Counted from the first letter of the stretch, positions 1-7,056 are shown. The stretch: 9,515 nucleotides of DNA from Pseudorhodobacter antarcticus (GCA_945861995.1 CAMAWZ010000071.1:1-9515); one strand, 5' to 3'. Notes: generated by a model not told the origin, from the letters alone. Numbers and translations are program-made.

Positions 1-1470
1 TGCGGTTTCGATCACGCGTGCCACCAAATCACTTAGGGCGGTGGCGGCGACGTTAAAGTTATCGGCCAAGCCCTGATATTTTGGGTCAAATCTTTCAGCA
101 ATTCGCGCAGTCAGATCACCTGCTGCCAGTTGATTAAGCCCGTTTGTCAGGCTTTGCACCACCTGTTGTTGAGCAGCCTCAGAAAGTTGCAGCGCCTCTT
201 TTGCGCTGGCGGCGGTTTGCAACTGAGATTGCAAATCCTCTAGCCCGCGCGTGATGGATTTTATCTCGTGCAGATCGCGCCGATCTTGGGTCAAAGTATG
301 GTTAATTTCGCCCTTAGTCAGCGCTGCCAGCTCATCGACCTTAACTTTGATCTTTTGGGTGATTTTCGAAGACACTTGCCACAGGGTCGCCACCGTGATG
401 CCAAGGGTTCCCAGCAAAACAAAGATGTTCCAAATCATTGTGTTTTGCTGCGTGGTATCGCGCGCCAACCACTTCTCATCCAGCGACAAGCTGATCGTGC
501 GGATAAGCCCCGACAGCTTTGCCAAGGCATCGCCCGATTGCTTGAAGTAGTCATCAAAACTAATGCTATAGGTAATGGGAATGCCAACTGCGCTTGATAC
601 AATCGCACCAGTGTCTTCTGCTTCAGCGTCCGCCTTGGCCTCGATCGTCGCGGACAACATTTCGCCTTGCAGTTTTTCCAGCAGTGCAAGGTATTCTTGA
701 AAGATCGCCTGCGTCGCGGCGATATCTTGGGTTACAGCGGGTGGGATCGTGATGGTTTCGCTGATGTGTTCGATGGCTTGCCATGCTTCGGTCGCTCGGG
801 TCAAATTGTTGTCTACATATGTCAATTCTGACAGGGATAAAGTCCGCTGGTGCAGCGTTGCAATGGCGAACATACTGCGGGCGCGGCCAGCATATTCGCG
901 TGCATCAAACACCGTTTCTTGCAGTCGCATCAGCAACATCACCTCGGTAGAGGTCAATTCGTTTGGCACGACAATATGCACAGCCATGCCCCGCATTTCG
1001 ACGATTTCAGATTTAATTCCCTCAATCGCCGCTTCGCCCATGGCATGATCTCGCTGGCTTAGGGGTTTTTTGACAAGCTCATCAATCACCTTGTGGTCGT
1101 CAGCGATCGCCGGCAGCGCAGCTTCGGTATCGTCGCGCAATTCGTCGCGCATGGGGAACCCTTCGATCGCCGAAAGACCTTCTTTGATTTCTGCGAATTT
1201 GGCCACCGAATTTTCGTGCTGCGTCTGGCGCAGGTTGGCCACCGCCGCATCTGTGCCGGGCGCCATCGAAAGCTGAACCTGACCCAAGCTGCGTTCCAGC
1301 GATAGCGATGTCAGTTCTTCAAACCACAACCCGCGCATGGCAACCAATTGGCGCATGGTTTGCACGGTTTGCGAGTTATTGAACGCAAGCAGCGCCGAAC
1401 TGCCCGATTGCACCACTGCAATTCCACTTACCGTTAGGATTGCAATTGTAAGAAGTGTTGAGATTTTCAT
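1..1470 (-). CDS. Methyl-accepting chemotaxis-type receptor, N-terminal half (runs off left edge)
   Basis: The minus strand is open for exactly 490 codons from the ATG at 1470-1468 to the window edge with no stop, so the C-terminus is missing. Residues about 4-22 form a first membrane segment (MKISTLLTIAILTVSGIAVV). Residues about 30-343 form a large, mostly helical, presumably periplasmic sensor domain. Residues about 344-364 form a second membrane segment (MIWNIFVLLGTLGITVATLW). A HAMP-like linker follows (about 365-420), then a second HAMP-like block at about 435-485 with the typical LAAGDLTARI core. This TM-sensor-TM-HAMP order is that of a chemoreceptor, which would pass ligand signals to CheA/CheW at the inner membrane. 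The signalling tip lies outside the window, so a histidine kinase or cyclase with the same front end cannot be excluded. The ligand is unknown. The gene lies 80 bp downstream of the ybaK-like gene on the same strand. I see no strong Shine-Dalgarno sequence or terminator in that gap. Confidence 0.8.
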   Translation of the reverse strand, partial: MKISTLLTIAILTVSGIAVVQSGSSALLAFNNSQTVQTMRQLVAMRGLWFEELTSLSLERSLGQVQLSMAPGTDAAVANLRQTQHENSVAKFAEIKEGLSAIEGFPMRDELRDDTEAALPAIADDHKVIDELVKKPLSQRDHAMGEAAIEGIKSEIVEMRGMAVHIVVPNELTSTEVMLLMRLQETVFDAREYAGRARSMFAIATLHQRTLSLSELTYVDNNLTRATEAWQAIEHISETITIPPAVTQDIAATQAIFQEYLALLEKLQGEMLSATIEAKADAEAEDTGAIVSSAVGIPITYSISFDDYFKQSGDALAKLSGLIRTISLSLDEKWLARDTTQQNTMIWNIFVLLGTLGITVATLWQVSSKITQKIKVKVDELAALTKGEINHTLTQDRRDLHEIKSITRGLEDLQSQLQTAASAKEALQLSEAAQQQVVQSLTNGLNQLAAGDLTARIAERFDPKYQGLADNFNVAATALSDLVARVIETA

Positions 1471-1550
1471 GGCGCACCCAATATTGATCGAGAAATACTT
1501 GCGCCCAAAGGATTTAAAATAATGCTAATGCCGATGCTGTCCCGCGCGCC

Positions 1551-2015
1551 TTATGTGAACCGCGCCAGACAGGCGCCTGTGACGCGCGCCAAATCTTGCG
1601 GTGCTATCGCGAAGATATGGTTTGGCGTGCCAGCGGCTGCCCAAACTGTTTGAAATTGCAGCAAATTTTCGTCCATCCACACGGGCAGGGGGGTCAGATG
1701 CCCCAGGGGCGAGACACCGCCAATTGCAAAACCAGTCACGTCGCGCACCCGGGTTGCATCGGCGCGGCCCAAAGGCTCGCCCGCCAGGATTGAGGCGGCA
1801 GCCCCATCCACCATGCCGCCGCCTGCGGTCAAAAATAGGTAAAGTTTTCCAGTATCGCCCGCAAAGATGATCGATTTCACAATCTGATCCAACGCGCAGC
1901 CTGCAGCATCGGCGGCCTGCTGGGCGGTGCGGGTCTCGCTGGGCATTTCGATAGGGTGCGTGTCAATACCAGCGGCCTTTAGGGCGGCGGTGACGCGGGC
2001 CAGACTTTTGCTCAT
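1551..2015 (-). CDS. YbaK/EbsC family protein, probable aminoacyl-tRNA editing deacylase
   Basis: This 154-residue protein has the YbaK/ProX-type editing fold. Members hydrolyse mischarged aminoacyl-tRNAs, typically Cys- or Ala-tRNA(Pro), in the cytosol. Visible family features are a lysine in DQIVKSIIF (K47), the GFAIGGVSPLG block (95-105), an Asp in the following strand (VWMDENLL, D115) and the AGTPN turn (128-132). Its length matches stand-alone single-domain members. The start at 2015 is preferred because AAGGAAG lies 4-5 bases upstream. An in-frame ATG at 2054 would add 13 residues (MMPPRPKVKQRKN) that do not look like the family. The gene diverges from glnE with about 50 bp between them and precedes the receptor gene on the same strand. 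Which tRNA it edits cannot be told from the sequence; prolyl-tRNA editing is the best family-based guess. Confidence 0.85.
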   Translation of the reverse strand: MSKSLARVTAALKAAGIDTHPIEMPSETRTAQQAADAAGCALDQIVKSIIFAGDTGKLYLFLTAGGGMVDGAAASILAGEPLGRADATRVRDVTGFAIGGVSPLGHLTPLPVWMDENLLQFQTVWAAAGTPNHIFAIAPQDLARVTGACLARFT

Positions 2016-2063
2016 GTTCTTCCTTTGCTTGACCTTTGGGCGCGGCGGCATCACTTTGGGGGT

Positions 2064-2150
2064 ATGTAGTCATTTGCCGCCCTTTTCACACGCTGCCCCA
2101 TTCCCTTTGACGCTGCAATAGGGGGCGAGGCGGCGCAGCCATTTGCGGAT
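2064..2150 (+). other. Untranslatable 5' extension of glnE: ATG followed by TAG, then GlnE-like codons
   Basis: In the glnE frame, ATG at 2064-2066 is followed directly by TAG at 2067-2069. The frame is then open from 2070 into the annotated gene. The codons from 2070 read SFAALFTRCPIPFD and then continue for 15 more residues, which resembles the usual start of Rhodobacteraceae GlnE as I remember it (M-x-SFA.R.TR.P..FD). No ATG, GTG or TTG lies in frame between the stop and 2151. The natural reading is that the original start is 2064 and codon 2 is now a stop, by mutation or by a sequence error. Homology is from memory, without an alignment. Confidence 0.55.
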
Positions 2151-4880
2151 ATGCCCTTGCCTGTAGTTGACTTGATCACAGGGGCCGCGGGCTGCAGCCC
2201 CTATATCAAAGAGTTGTTGCGCAGGCAGGGTGATTGGCTGCACAGCGCGCTGCGCAGCAATCCGCAGGATGCGTTAGATGCGGTGCTGGCGGGGCTGGAC
2301 ACTGCGACATTGCCCAGCCTTGCCAAAGACTTGCGCGTGGCCAAGGCGCGCGTGGCGCTGCTGGCGGCGCTGGCCGATTTGGGCGGGGTTTGGGATACCA
2401 TTCGCGTGACGCGCGCGCTGACAGTTTTTGCAGACTGCGCCGTGCAACGCTGCGTCACGCTTTTGGTGGGCGATGAAATTCGGCGCGCAAAACTGCCCCT
2501 TGCCGCCCCAGAGGATGCCGCGAGAGGCGCGGGGCTTGTGGTGCTGGCCATGGGCAAAATGGGCGCGCACGAGTTGAACTATTCGTCCGACATCGATCTA
2601 ATCTGCCTGTTCGATCAAGACCGATACGGATCAGACGCCGCCGAAGCGCGCGCGGCCTTTGTGCGGGTAGTGCGGCGCATGACTGCGCTGTTGCAAGATA
2701 TCACCGAAGATGGCTATGTCTTTCGCGTCGATTTGCGCTTGCGCCCCGATGCAGCCGTCACCCCCGTTTGCCTGTCGATGGCGGCAGCGATGGCTTATTA
2801 TGAGGCCGAGGGGCGCACATGGGAACGTGCGGCCTATATCAAAGCGCGCCCTTGCGCGGGTGATGTCGCGGCGGGCCTGAGGTTTTTGGCGGGGCTGACG
2901 CCGTTTGTGTGGCGCAAACATTTGGATTTTTCGGCCATACAAGACGCCCATGATATGCGCCTGCGCATCCGCAGCCATCGCGGTTTGAACGGGCCTTTGC
3001 GGCTGGAAGGGCATAACATGAAACTGGGCGCGGGGGGGATCCGCGAGATCGAGTTTTACGCCCAAACGCGCCAATTGATTGCAGGCGGGCGCGATGCCAG
3101 TTTGCGCGACCCGACCACCATGGGCGCGCTGATGGCGCTGGCGGCCAAAGGCTGGACAAGCGACGCCGATGCGGCGGCCCTGTCGCGTCTATACCTTGCC
3201 CACCGCGATATCGAGCATCGCATCCAGATGGTGCACGACGAGCAGACGCATGATGTGCCCAACTCGCCCGATGCCATCGCGCGGCTGGCGGCGTTTAACG
3301 GGCAAGGCGAGGCTGACTTTCGCCGCGATTTGCTCGCGCGTCTGGCCGAGACTGACCGATTGACGGATGAATTTTTCAACCCTGCCGCGTCAGGGCAAGC
3401 AGCCCCTGCCGCCGCCGCGCCCCTGCCCAACCTGCCGCCCGAATCCCGCGCCATTATCGCAGGCTGGCAGTCCTATCCCGCGCTGCGATCCCCGCGCGCT
3501 CAAAGCATTTTTCAGCGCCTTTTGCCAAAGCTGGAAGCGCGCCTTGCCCGCGCCGATCACCCCGCCGAGGCGCTGGTCGCGCTGGATGGATTCTTGGCGG
3601 GTCTTCCTGCGGGTGTGCAAATTTTCAGCCTGTTCGATGCCAACCCCGCATTGGTAGATTTGATCATTGATATCGCGGCAACCGCCCCCAGTTTGGCACT
3701 GTATTTGTCGCGCCATTCAGCTGTGCTAGACGGGGTAATTGGCGGGGCGTTCTGGGCGCCTTGGCCCACGGACGGGGCGCTGACGGACGAACTGGCCAGC
3801 CTGTTGGCCGCAGCCCCCGATTACGAAGCGCGGCTTGATGGCGCGCGCATTTGGCAAAAGGAATGGCATTTCCGTATTGGCGTGCATCTTTTGCGCGGGT
3901 TAATTTCTGCCGATGATGCGGGCGCGCAATATGCAGCCCTTGCAAGGGCAGTGATCGCTGCATTATGGCCTGTTGTGGCGCAAGATTTCGCGCGCCGCCA
4001 CGGGCCCGCCCCAGGCCGCGGCGCGGCAGTTTTGGGCATGGGCAGCCTAGGGGCAGGGCGGCTGAACGCGGCGTCAGATCTAGACATTATCTTGATCTAT
4101 GATGCGCAGGGTTTTGAGAACTCGGACGGCCTTCGTCCCCTACCGACCCGTCAGTATTTCGCCCGCCTGACCCAAAGCTTTGTCACGGCCTTGTCGGCGC
4201 AAACATCCAAGGGGCGGCTATATGAGGTGGACGTGCGCCTGCGGCCTTCGGGCCGTAAAGGGCCAGTGGCGACCTCGCTTGCCGCCTTTGCAAGTTATCA
4301 ACGCGACGAGGCATGGACGTGGGAGCATCTTGCCCTGACGCGCGCCCGTGTGATGGTGGGGGATGCAGGGCTTAGCCAAGATATCGAAGATTTGCGCCGC
4401 GCCATTATCGCTGAAAAGGGCGCTGGAGCGGCACTTCGGCCGGATGTTGCGGATATGCGCGCGCGTCTTGCCGTGGCGCAAACGGGTAGGCCTTGCGATT
4501 GGGAGGCTAAGGCAGGCGCGGGCCGCATGATGGATATCGAACTGTGCGCGCAAACGCTTGCACTGCTGGCCGCCAGCCCCACCCGCGCCGTATCTGATCA
4601 GATTAAAGCGGGGGTTTTGGCAGGCCATATGCCGCAAATAGACGCGCAAGTGTTGCTTGATGATTACAGATTGATGGCGCGCTTGCACTGCGGATTGCGC
4701 CTGCTGGGTGATGGCTTGGGCCCCGCCCAGGTTGGCACGGCGGGACGTGCGTTTGTGGCGACTGTGGCAGGGTTGGCCGAGGCGGACATATCTGCGGGTC
4801 TGGGCGATACGGCCGCGCGATGCGCCAAAATCATTTTTGCGTTTTTGGGCGCAGCACTTATGGACGGGAAAGCAAACTAA
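2151..4880 (+). CDS. glnE: Bifunctional glutamine synthetase adenylyltransferase / adenylyl-removing enzyme
   Basis: GlnE attaches AMP to, and removes it from, a tyrosine of glutamine synthetase under control of PII and glutamine, and so sets nitrogen assimilation in the cytosol. The 909-residue product has the duplicated nucleotidyltransferase layout. The first catalytic domain carries GKMGAHELNYSSDIDL (135-150) and DLRLRPD (194-200) and is the deadenylylating half. A helical linker follows. The second domain carries GMGSLGAGRLNAASDLDI (629-646) and DVRLRPSG (694-701) and is the adenylylating half. A C-terminal helical domain completes it. Both metal-binding D-x-D pairs are intact. The ATG at 2151 is the first usable in-frame start, but no good Shine-Dalgarno lies upstream and family-like sequence continues for about 29 residues before it. 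The N-terminus is therefore doubtful; with the extension the protein would be about 938 residues. A small gene follows one base after the stop. Confidence 0.95.
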   Translation: MPLPVVDLITGAAGCSPYIKELLRRQGDWLHSALRSNPQDALDAVLAGLDTATLPSLAKDLRVAKARVALLAALADLGGVWDTIRVTRALTVFADCAVQRCVTLLVGDEIRRAKLPLAAPEDAARGAGLVVLAMGKMGAHELNYSSDIDLICLFDQDRYGSDAAEARAAFVRVVRRMTALLQDITEDGYVFRVDLRLRPDAAVTPVCLSMAAAMAYYEAEGRTWERAAYIKARPCAGDVAAGLRFLAGLTPFVWRKHLDFSAIQDAHDMRLRIRSHRGLNGPLRLEGHNMKLGAGGIREIEFYAQTRQLIAGGRDASLRDPTTMGALMALAAKGWTSDADAAALSRLYLAHRDIEHRIQMVHDEQTHDVPNSPDAIARLAAFNGQGEADFRRDLLARLAETDRLTDEFFNPAASGQAAPAAAAPLPNLPPESRAIIAGWQSYPALRSPRAQSIFQRLLPKLEARLARADHPAEALVALDGFLAGLPAGVQIFSLFDANPALVDLIIDIAATAPSLALYLSRHSAVLDGVIGGAFWAPWPTDGALTDELASLLAAAPDYEARLDGARIWQKEWHFRIGVHLLRGLISADDAGAQYAALARAVIAALWPVVAQDFARRHGPAPGRGAAVLGMGSLGAGRLNAASDLDIILIYDAQGFENSDGLRPLPTRQYFARLTQSFVTALSAQTSKGRLYEVDVRLRPSGRKGPVATSLAAFASYQRDEAWTWEHLALTRARVMVGDAGLSQDIEDLRRAIIAEKGAGAALRPDVADMRARLAVAQTGRPCDWEAKAGAGRMMDIELCAQTLALLAASPTRAVSDQIKAGVLAGHMPQIDAQVLLDDYRLMARLHCGLRLLGDGLGPAQVGTAGRAFVATVAGLAEADISAGLGDTAARCAKIIFAFLGAALMDGKAN

Positions 4881-4881
4881 C

Positions 4882-5172
4882 ATGACCGATACGCGCCCTG
4901 CCAATGTGATTGCTGCCGACCCTAAGGGGCTTATCCGCGAATCCTTTGCAATGGATGGCATCACGATGGACGAATGCCGATCAATCCTGATTGATTGGGC
5001 ACTGTCTTTGCCCTTGGGGGCAGATACTGTGGCGGCCACGCAGCAATTGCTGGAATATCACGCCGCAGGGCAGGGAGATCACCCAATGACCCAACTTTTG
5101 ACACTTGCCCTGACCCAAGCCAGCAGTCCGATGCGGCGCGGCGGGCGCGCTGGGCGGATCGACAGCACCTGA
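4882..5172 (+). CDS. Small conserved-looking protein coupled to glnE, function unknown
   Basis: The ATG lies one base after the glnE stop (TAA-C-ATG), and GGGAAAG about 13 bases upstream may help ribosome loading. Translation is therefore probably coupled to glnE. The 96-residue product is soluble, with no signal peptide or membrane segment. Its middle, with ESFAMDGITMDECRSIL and IDWALSLP, looks helical, and a DHPMTQLL block follows at about residues 67-74. The C-terminus is short, basic and Gly/Arg-rich (MRRGGRAGR). I recall similar short proteins after glnE in other Rhodobacteraceae, but no domain name or function. The longer reading frame starting inside glnE at 4708 is not used, because that part overlaps well-conserved GlnE sequence. 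A link to nitrogen control is only a guess from position. Confidence 0.75.
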   Translation: MTDTRPANVIAADPKGLIRESFAMDGITMDECRSILIDWALSLPLGADTVAATQQLLEYHAAGQGDHPMTQLLTLALTQASSPMRRGGRAGRIDST

Positions 5173-5226
5173 TTTTTTCAGCCCGAACACAGCTTGCATT
5201 GATTTGCGCGTTAAATTCAAAAACCA

Positions 5227-5266
5227 TTACATAATCTTACATAGATTTACAGATTATTACATATTT
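5227..5266 (+). promoter_or_regulatory. Four TTACA-type direct repeats at exact 10-bp period
   Basis: Four consecutive 10-bp units begin with TTAC at 5227, 5237, 5247 and 5257: TTACATAATC, TTACATAGAT, TTACAGATTA and TTACATATTT. Three share TTACAT and one has TTACAG. The period equals about one helical turn, so all copies face the same side of the DNA. They lie in an AT-rich gap (about 5173-5290) just upstream of the broken capD-like gene. Direct repeats with this phasing are typical of OmpR/PhoB-type response-regulator sites, so an operator or promoter element is plausible. The regulator is unknown, and no clear -35/-10 pair could be assigned. Confidence 0.55.
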
Positions 5267-5294
5267 TGATAGGCCACCAAAGGGATGTGCCGCT

Positions 5295-6156
5295 GTGCAG
5301 CGCACCGCCTGTTTGTCTGCTATGCCGCGCTGGCAAAAAGTTGTTCTCCAATTCATGCTTGACCTGTGCATGATCATGGCGGGGCTTTTGATATCCCGAC
5401 AAAGCAGTGCGTCCGACCAATGTAATGGGGGCCTCTAAACGCCTTGCAGAACTTGTTTGTCAGGCTTTTGCGGCCCAATCTGGCCCAACAGTGTTTTCCA
5501 TGGTGCGCTTTGGCAACGTGCTGGGATCGTCTGGCTCGGTCATTCCACGGTTTCGCGCGCAAATTGCGGCGGGCGGCCCCGTGACTGTGACACACCGCGA
5601 CATCAATCGTTTTTTCATGACTATCCCCGAAGCCGCCCAATTGGTGATCCAAGCGGGCGCTATGGCCAAGGGCGGCGATGTGTTTGTGCTGGATATGGGC
5701 GAACCTGTGAAGATTTTGGACTTAGCCCTATCGATGGTGCGCCTAAGCGGCCATAGCCCCTATGTGATTGACAGCGAAAAGGACACTGACCCCGCGCGCG
5801 GTGATATGCCGATCCAAATCATTGGGCTACGCAAAGGCGAAAAGCTGTATGAGGAATTGCTCATTGGCAATAACTCTGCAGGAACGGATCATCCTCGTAT
5901 CATGACGGCGTCCGAAAGCGCGCTAGACATGGGGGGGCTGATGGCGATTTTGGAACAATTGCAGGCCGCCTGCGGCGCCCATGACGCAAATGCACTGCGA
6001 TTGATTTTGCAGGCCGCTCCTTTAGACTATCAGCCCAGTGATGCGGGGGCGTCCGATCTTCTTGTTGCGCCGCTGGCGCAGGGGAATGCGGCTGCAACAG
6101 CACCCGCAGTGGACCTGCGTCTTGTGTCCAATTCAGGCTTTAAATCCGCAGGCTAG
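5295..6156 (+). pseudogene. Internally deleted CapD/WbpM-type nucleotide-sugar epimerase/dehydratase
   Basis: Full-length members are membrane-anchored enzymes of about 620-650 residues that modify UDP-sugars for surface polysaccharides. Here the gene is in two pieces. The first runs from GTG 5295 (AAAGGGA 9 bases upstream) and encodes about 35 residues with one membrane segment (VVLQFMLDLCMIMAGLLIS). In that frame translation leaves family sequence at about 5397 and stops at TAA 5437-5439. The second piece is in another frame, from GAC at 5398 to the stop at 6154-6156. It starts at the DKAVRPTNVMGASKR motif and continues through RFGNVLGSSGSVIP, the RFFMTIPEAAQLV block and LRKGEKLYEELL, about 252 residues. 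About 360 residues are missing, including the remaining membrane helices and the NAD-binding GxxGxxG motif. The M-x-x-x-K active-site pair survives but the cofactor site does not. Independent translation from GTG 5407 is possible but unlikely to give an active enzyme. Confidence 0.8.
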
Positions 6157-6192
6157 CTTGGGATAAGCGCGGCCAACTCTGCCGCTGCTTCC

Positions 6193-6247
6193 AGCGCGGC
6201 TATAGCGTGCAAAAGCTCTTTCCCGCCGAGCAGGCGGGCGGTGCCGC
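6193..6247 (+). pseudogene. Fragment of an eda gene, inverted relative to the intact eda
   Basis: This stretch matches positions 6515-6569 of the intact eda on the opposite strand with only about four differences in 55 bases. Read on the plus strand it gives RGYSVQKLFPAEQAGGAA, against RGYSVQKFFPAEQAGGAA in Eda, so it includes the catalytic-lysine motif. Nearly all differences are synonymous third-position changes in the Eda frame (for example AGT/AGC and GGG/GGT); one is TTC to CTC (Phe to Leu). That pattern indicates origin from an eda coding sequence, and not chance similarity. Similarity fades on both sides, and no start or remaining domain is present. The fragment contains the small inverted repeat CCCGCC-GAGCA-GGCGGG, also present in eda. 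It sits between the broken capD-like gene and the 3' end of eda. Confidence 0.8.
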
Positions 6248-6297
6248 GTCTAACGATAGCCCGTTAAACAACAGACAGGTGGAAAATTCAGGCGTGC

Positions 6298-6948
6298 TTA
6301 TTTGGCCGCGCGCGGTAGGGCTGCCGCCTCGCGCGCAAGGGTTTCCACGCCCGCCCAATCGCCGCGCGCCATTGCATCTTTGGGTGCAACCCAAGACCCG
6401 CCGACGCAGAGGATATTCTTGAGGCTTAAATAATCAGGCGCGATTTTCAGGCTGATCCCACCCGTTGGGCAGAACGACACCTGCGGAATGGGCGAGCCGA
6501 TGGATTTCAGATAGGCCGCCCCGCCCGCCTGCTCGGCGGGAAAGAACTTTTGCACACTATAGCCGCGCTCCAGCAGGGCCATAATCTCGGACGCTGTAGC
6601 CCCGCCAGGCAGCAGTGCAAGCCCTTCATCTTCGCAGGCGGCAATCAAGCGGTCGGTCGCGCCAGGAGATACCCCAAATTTCGCCCCCGCCGCTTTGGCC
6701 GCCTTAACATCGGCAGGCGTCAGCAGCGTACCCGCCCCCACAACGCCGCCTTCAATTTCCGCCATAGCGCGAATGGCATCCAGCGCGCAGGACGTGCGCA
6801 GCGTGACTTCCAGCGCGGGCAAGCCGCCTGCCACCAGCGCGCGCGCCAAGGGCGCTGCATGGGCCAAATCGTCGATAACCAAAACAGGCACCACAGGGGC
6901 CATCTGGCAGATCGCGCGGGCGGCTTTGGATTGGTCGGCTGGGGTCAT
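6298..6948 (-). CDS. eda: 2-dehydro-3-deoxy-phosphogluconate (KDPG) aldolase
   Basis: Eda cleaves KDPG to pyruvate and glyceraldehyde 3-phosphate, the last specific step of the Entner-Doudoroff pathway; many members also cleave 4-hydroxy-2-oxoglutarate. The 216-residue product has the usual length and the class I aldolase TIM-barrel landmarks: GGLPALEVTLRT with the general base E47 and R51, GAGT (71-74), the Schiff-base lysine K134 in KFFPAE, PTGG (161-164) and GGSW (183-186). The start at 6948 is supported by a strong AGGAGG five bases upstream on the minus strand. The gene follows edd on the same strand, after an unusually long gap of about 117 bp that holds a terminator-like hairpin and a 47-bp palindrome, so its expression may be partly uncoupled from edd. 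A small CCCC-GCTTT-GGGG inverted repeat (6963-6975) lies just before the ribosome site. No clear terminator is visible after the stop. Confidence 0.95.
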   Translation of the reverse strand: MTPADQSKAARAICQMAPVVPVLVIDDLAHAAPLARALVAGGLPALEVTLRTSCALDAIRAMAEIEGGVVGAGTLLTPADVKAAKAAGAKFGVSPGATDRLIAACEDEGLALLPGGATASEIMALLERGYSVQKFFPAEQAGGAAYLKSIGSPIPQVSFCPTGGISLKIAPDYLSLKNILCVGGSWVAPKDAMARGDWAGVETLAREAAALPRAAK

Positions 6949-6997
6949 GTTGGCCTCCTAGTCCCCGCTTTGGGGTGGTTTGAAAGTATTGGTTTTA

Positions 6998-7044
6998 GGT
7001 ATTTAAGCCAAAGCGAAAGTCGCTTTCATTTTGGCAAAAATACC
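6998..7044. repeat. 47-bp imperfect palindrome between edd and eda
   Basis: Two 22-base arms surround a 3-base centre (7020-7022). On the minus strand the arms begin GGTATTTTTGCC and end GGCTTAAATACC. As RNA they would form about 18 Watson-Crick pairs plus one G-U, with three mismatches, ending in a CGA loop. The inner part (7008-7019 with 7023-7034) is a 12-bp stem with one mismatch and one wobble. Such a structure could act as a transcription terminator or attenuator, or protect the 3' end of edd mRNA. The left arm also contains the T-run of the neighbouring terminator-like hairpin, so the two structures may compete. Confidence 0.7.
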
Positions 7045-7056
7045 TCCCGCGCGGAG
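7036..7056 (-). terminator. Probable Rho-independent terminator after edd
   Basis: On the minus strand, 10 bases after the edd stop, the sequence CTCC-GCGCG-GGAG forms a short GC-rich hairpin, followed by GTATTTTTG with a five-T run. I recall hairpins of the form CTCC-(GC-rich loop)-GGAG-TATTTTT as frequent gene-end elements in Rhodobacteraceae, which supports the call. The stem is only four pairs, so termination may be partial and leave some read-through into eda. Confidence 0.5.

Noticed and set aside
2029..2057. TTGACC with CACTTT 17 bp downstream as a glnE promoter
   Set aside because: The -35 is fair but the -10 has almost no match to consensus, and no better partner is visible.
4218..5039. 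273-codon minus-strand open frame
   Set aside because: It lies mostly antisense to the conserved C-terminal part of glnE and to the small follow-on gene. Its translation is rich in Arg, His and Cys and shows no domain; typical of GC-rich shadow frames.
5140..5182. Possible terminator after the small gene (GCTG...CAGC followed by TTTTTT)
   Set aside because: The stem is only four pairs with a ten-base loop, and the T-run starts six bases after it. Too weak to annotate.
5227..5266. Short repeat array as a CRISPR
   Set aside because: Units are 10 bp with no spacers and no nearby cas genes. The phasing fits a regulatory site instead.
5407..6156. Independent functional gene starting at GTG 5407
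   Set aside because: The GTG lies inside the DKAVRPTN motif of the parent family, no ribosome site precedes it, and the NAD-binding region is absent. A remnant is the simpler explanation.
6153..6266. Minus-strand open stretch reading like a protein end (LLGGKELLHAIAALEAAAEL, then a stop)
   Set aside because: It has no start codon or ribosome site. The differences from eda fall on third positions of the opposite-strand Eda frame, so it is an antisense shadow of the eda fragment.
6251..6266. TAACG-ATAGCC-CGTTA inverted repeat after eda
   Set aside because: Five-base arms without a T-run are likely to arise by chance. Not convincing as the eda terminator.
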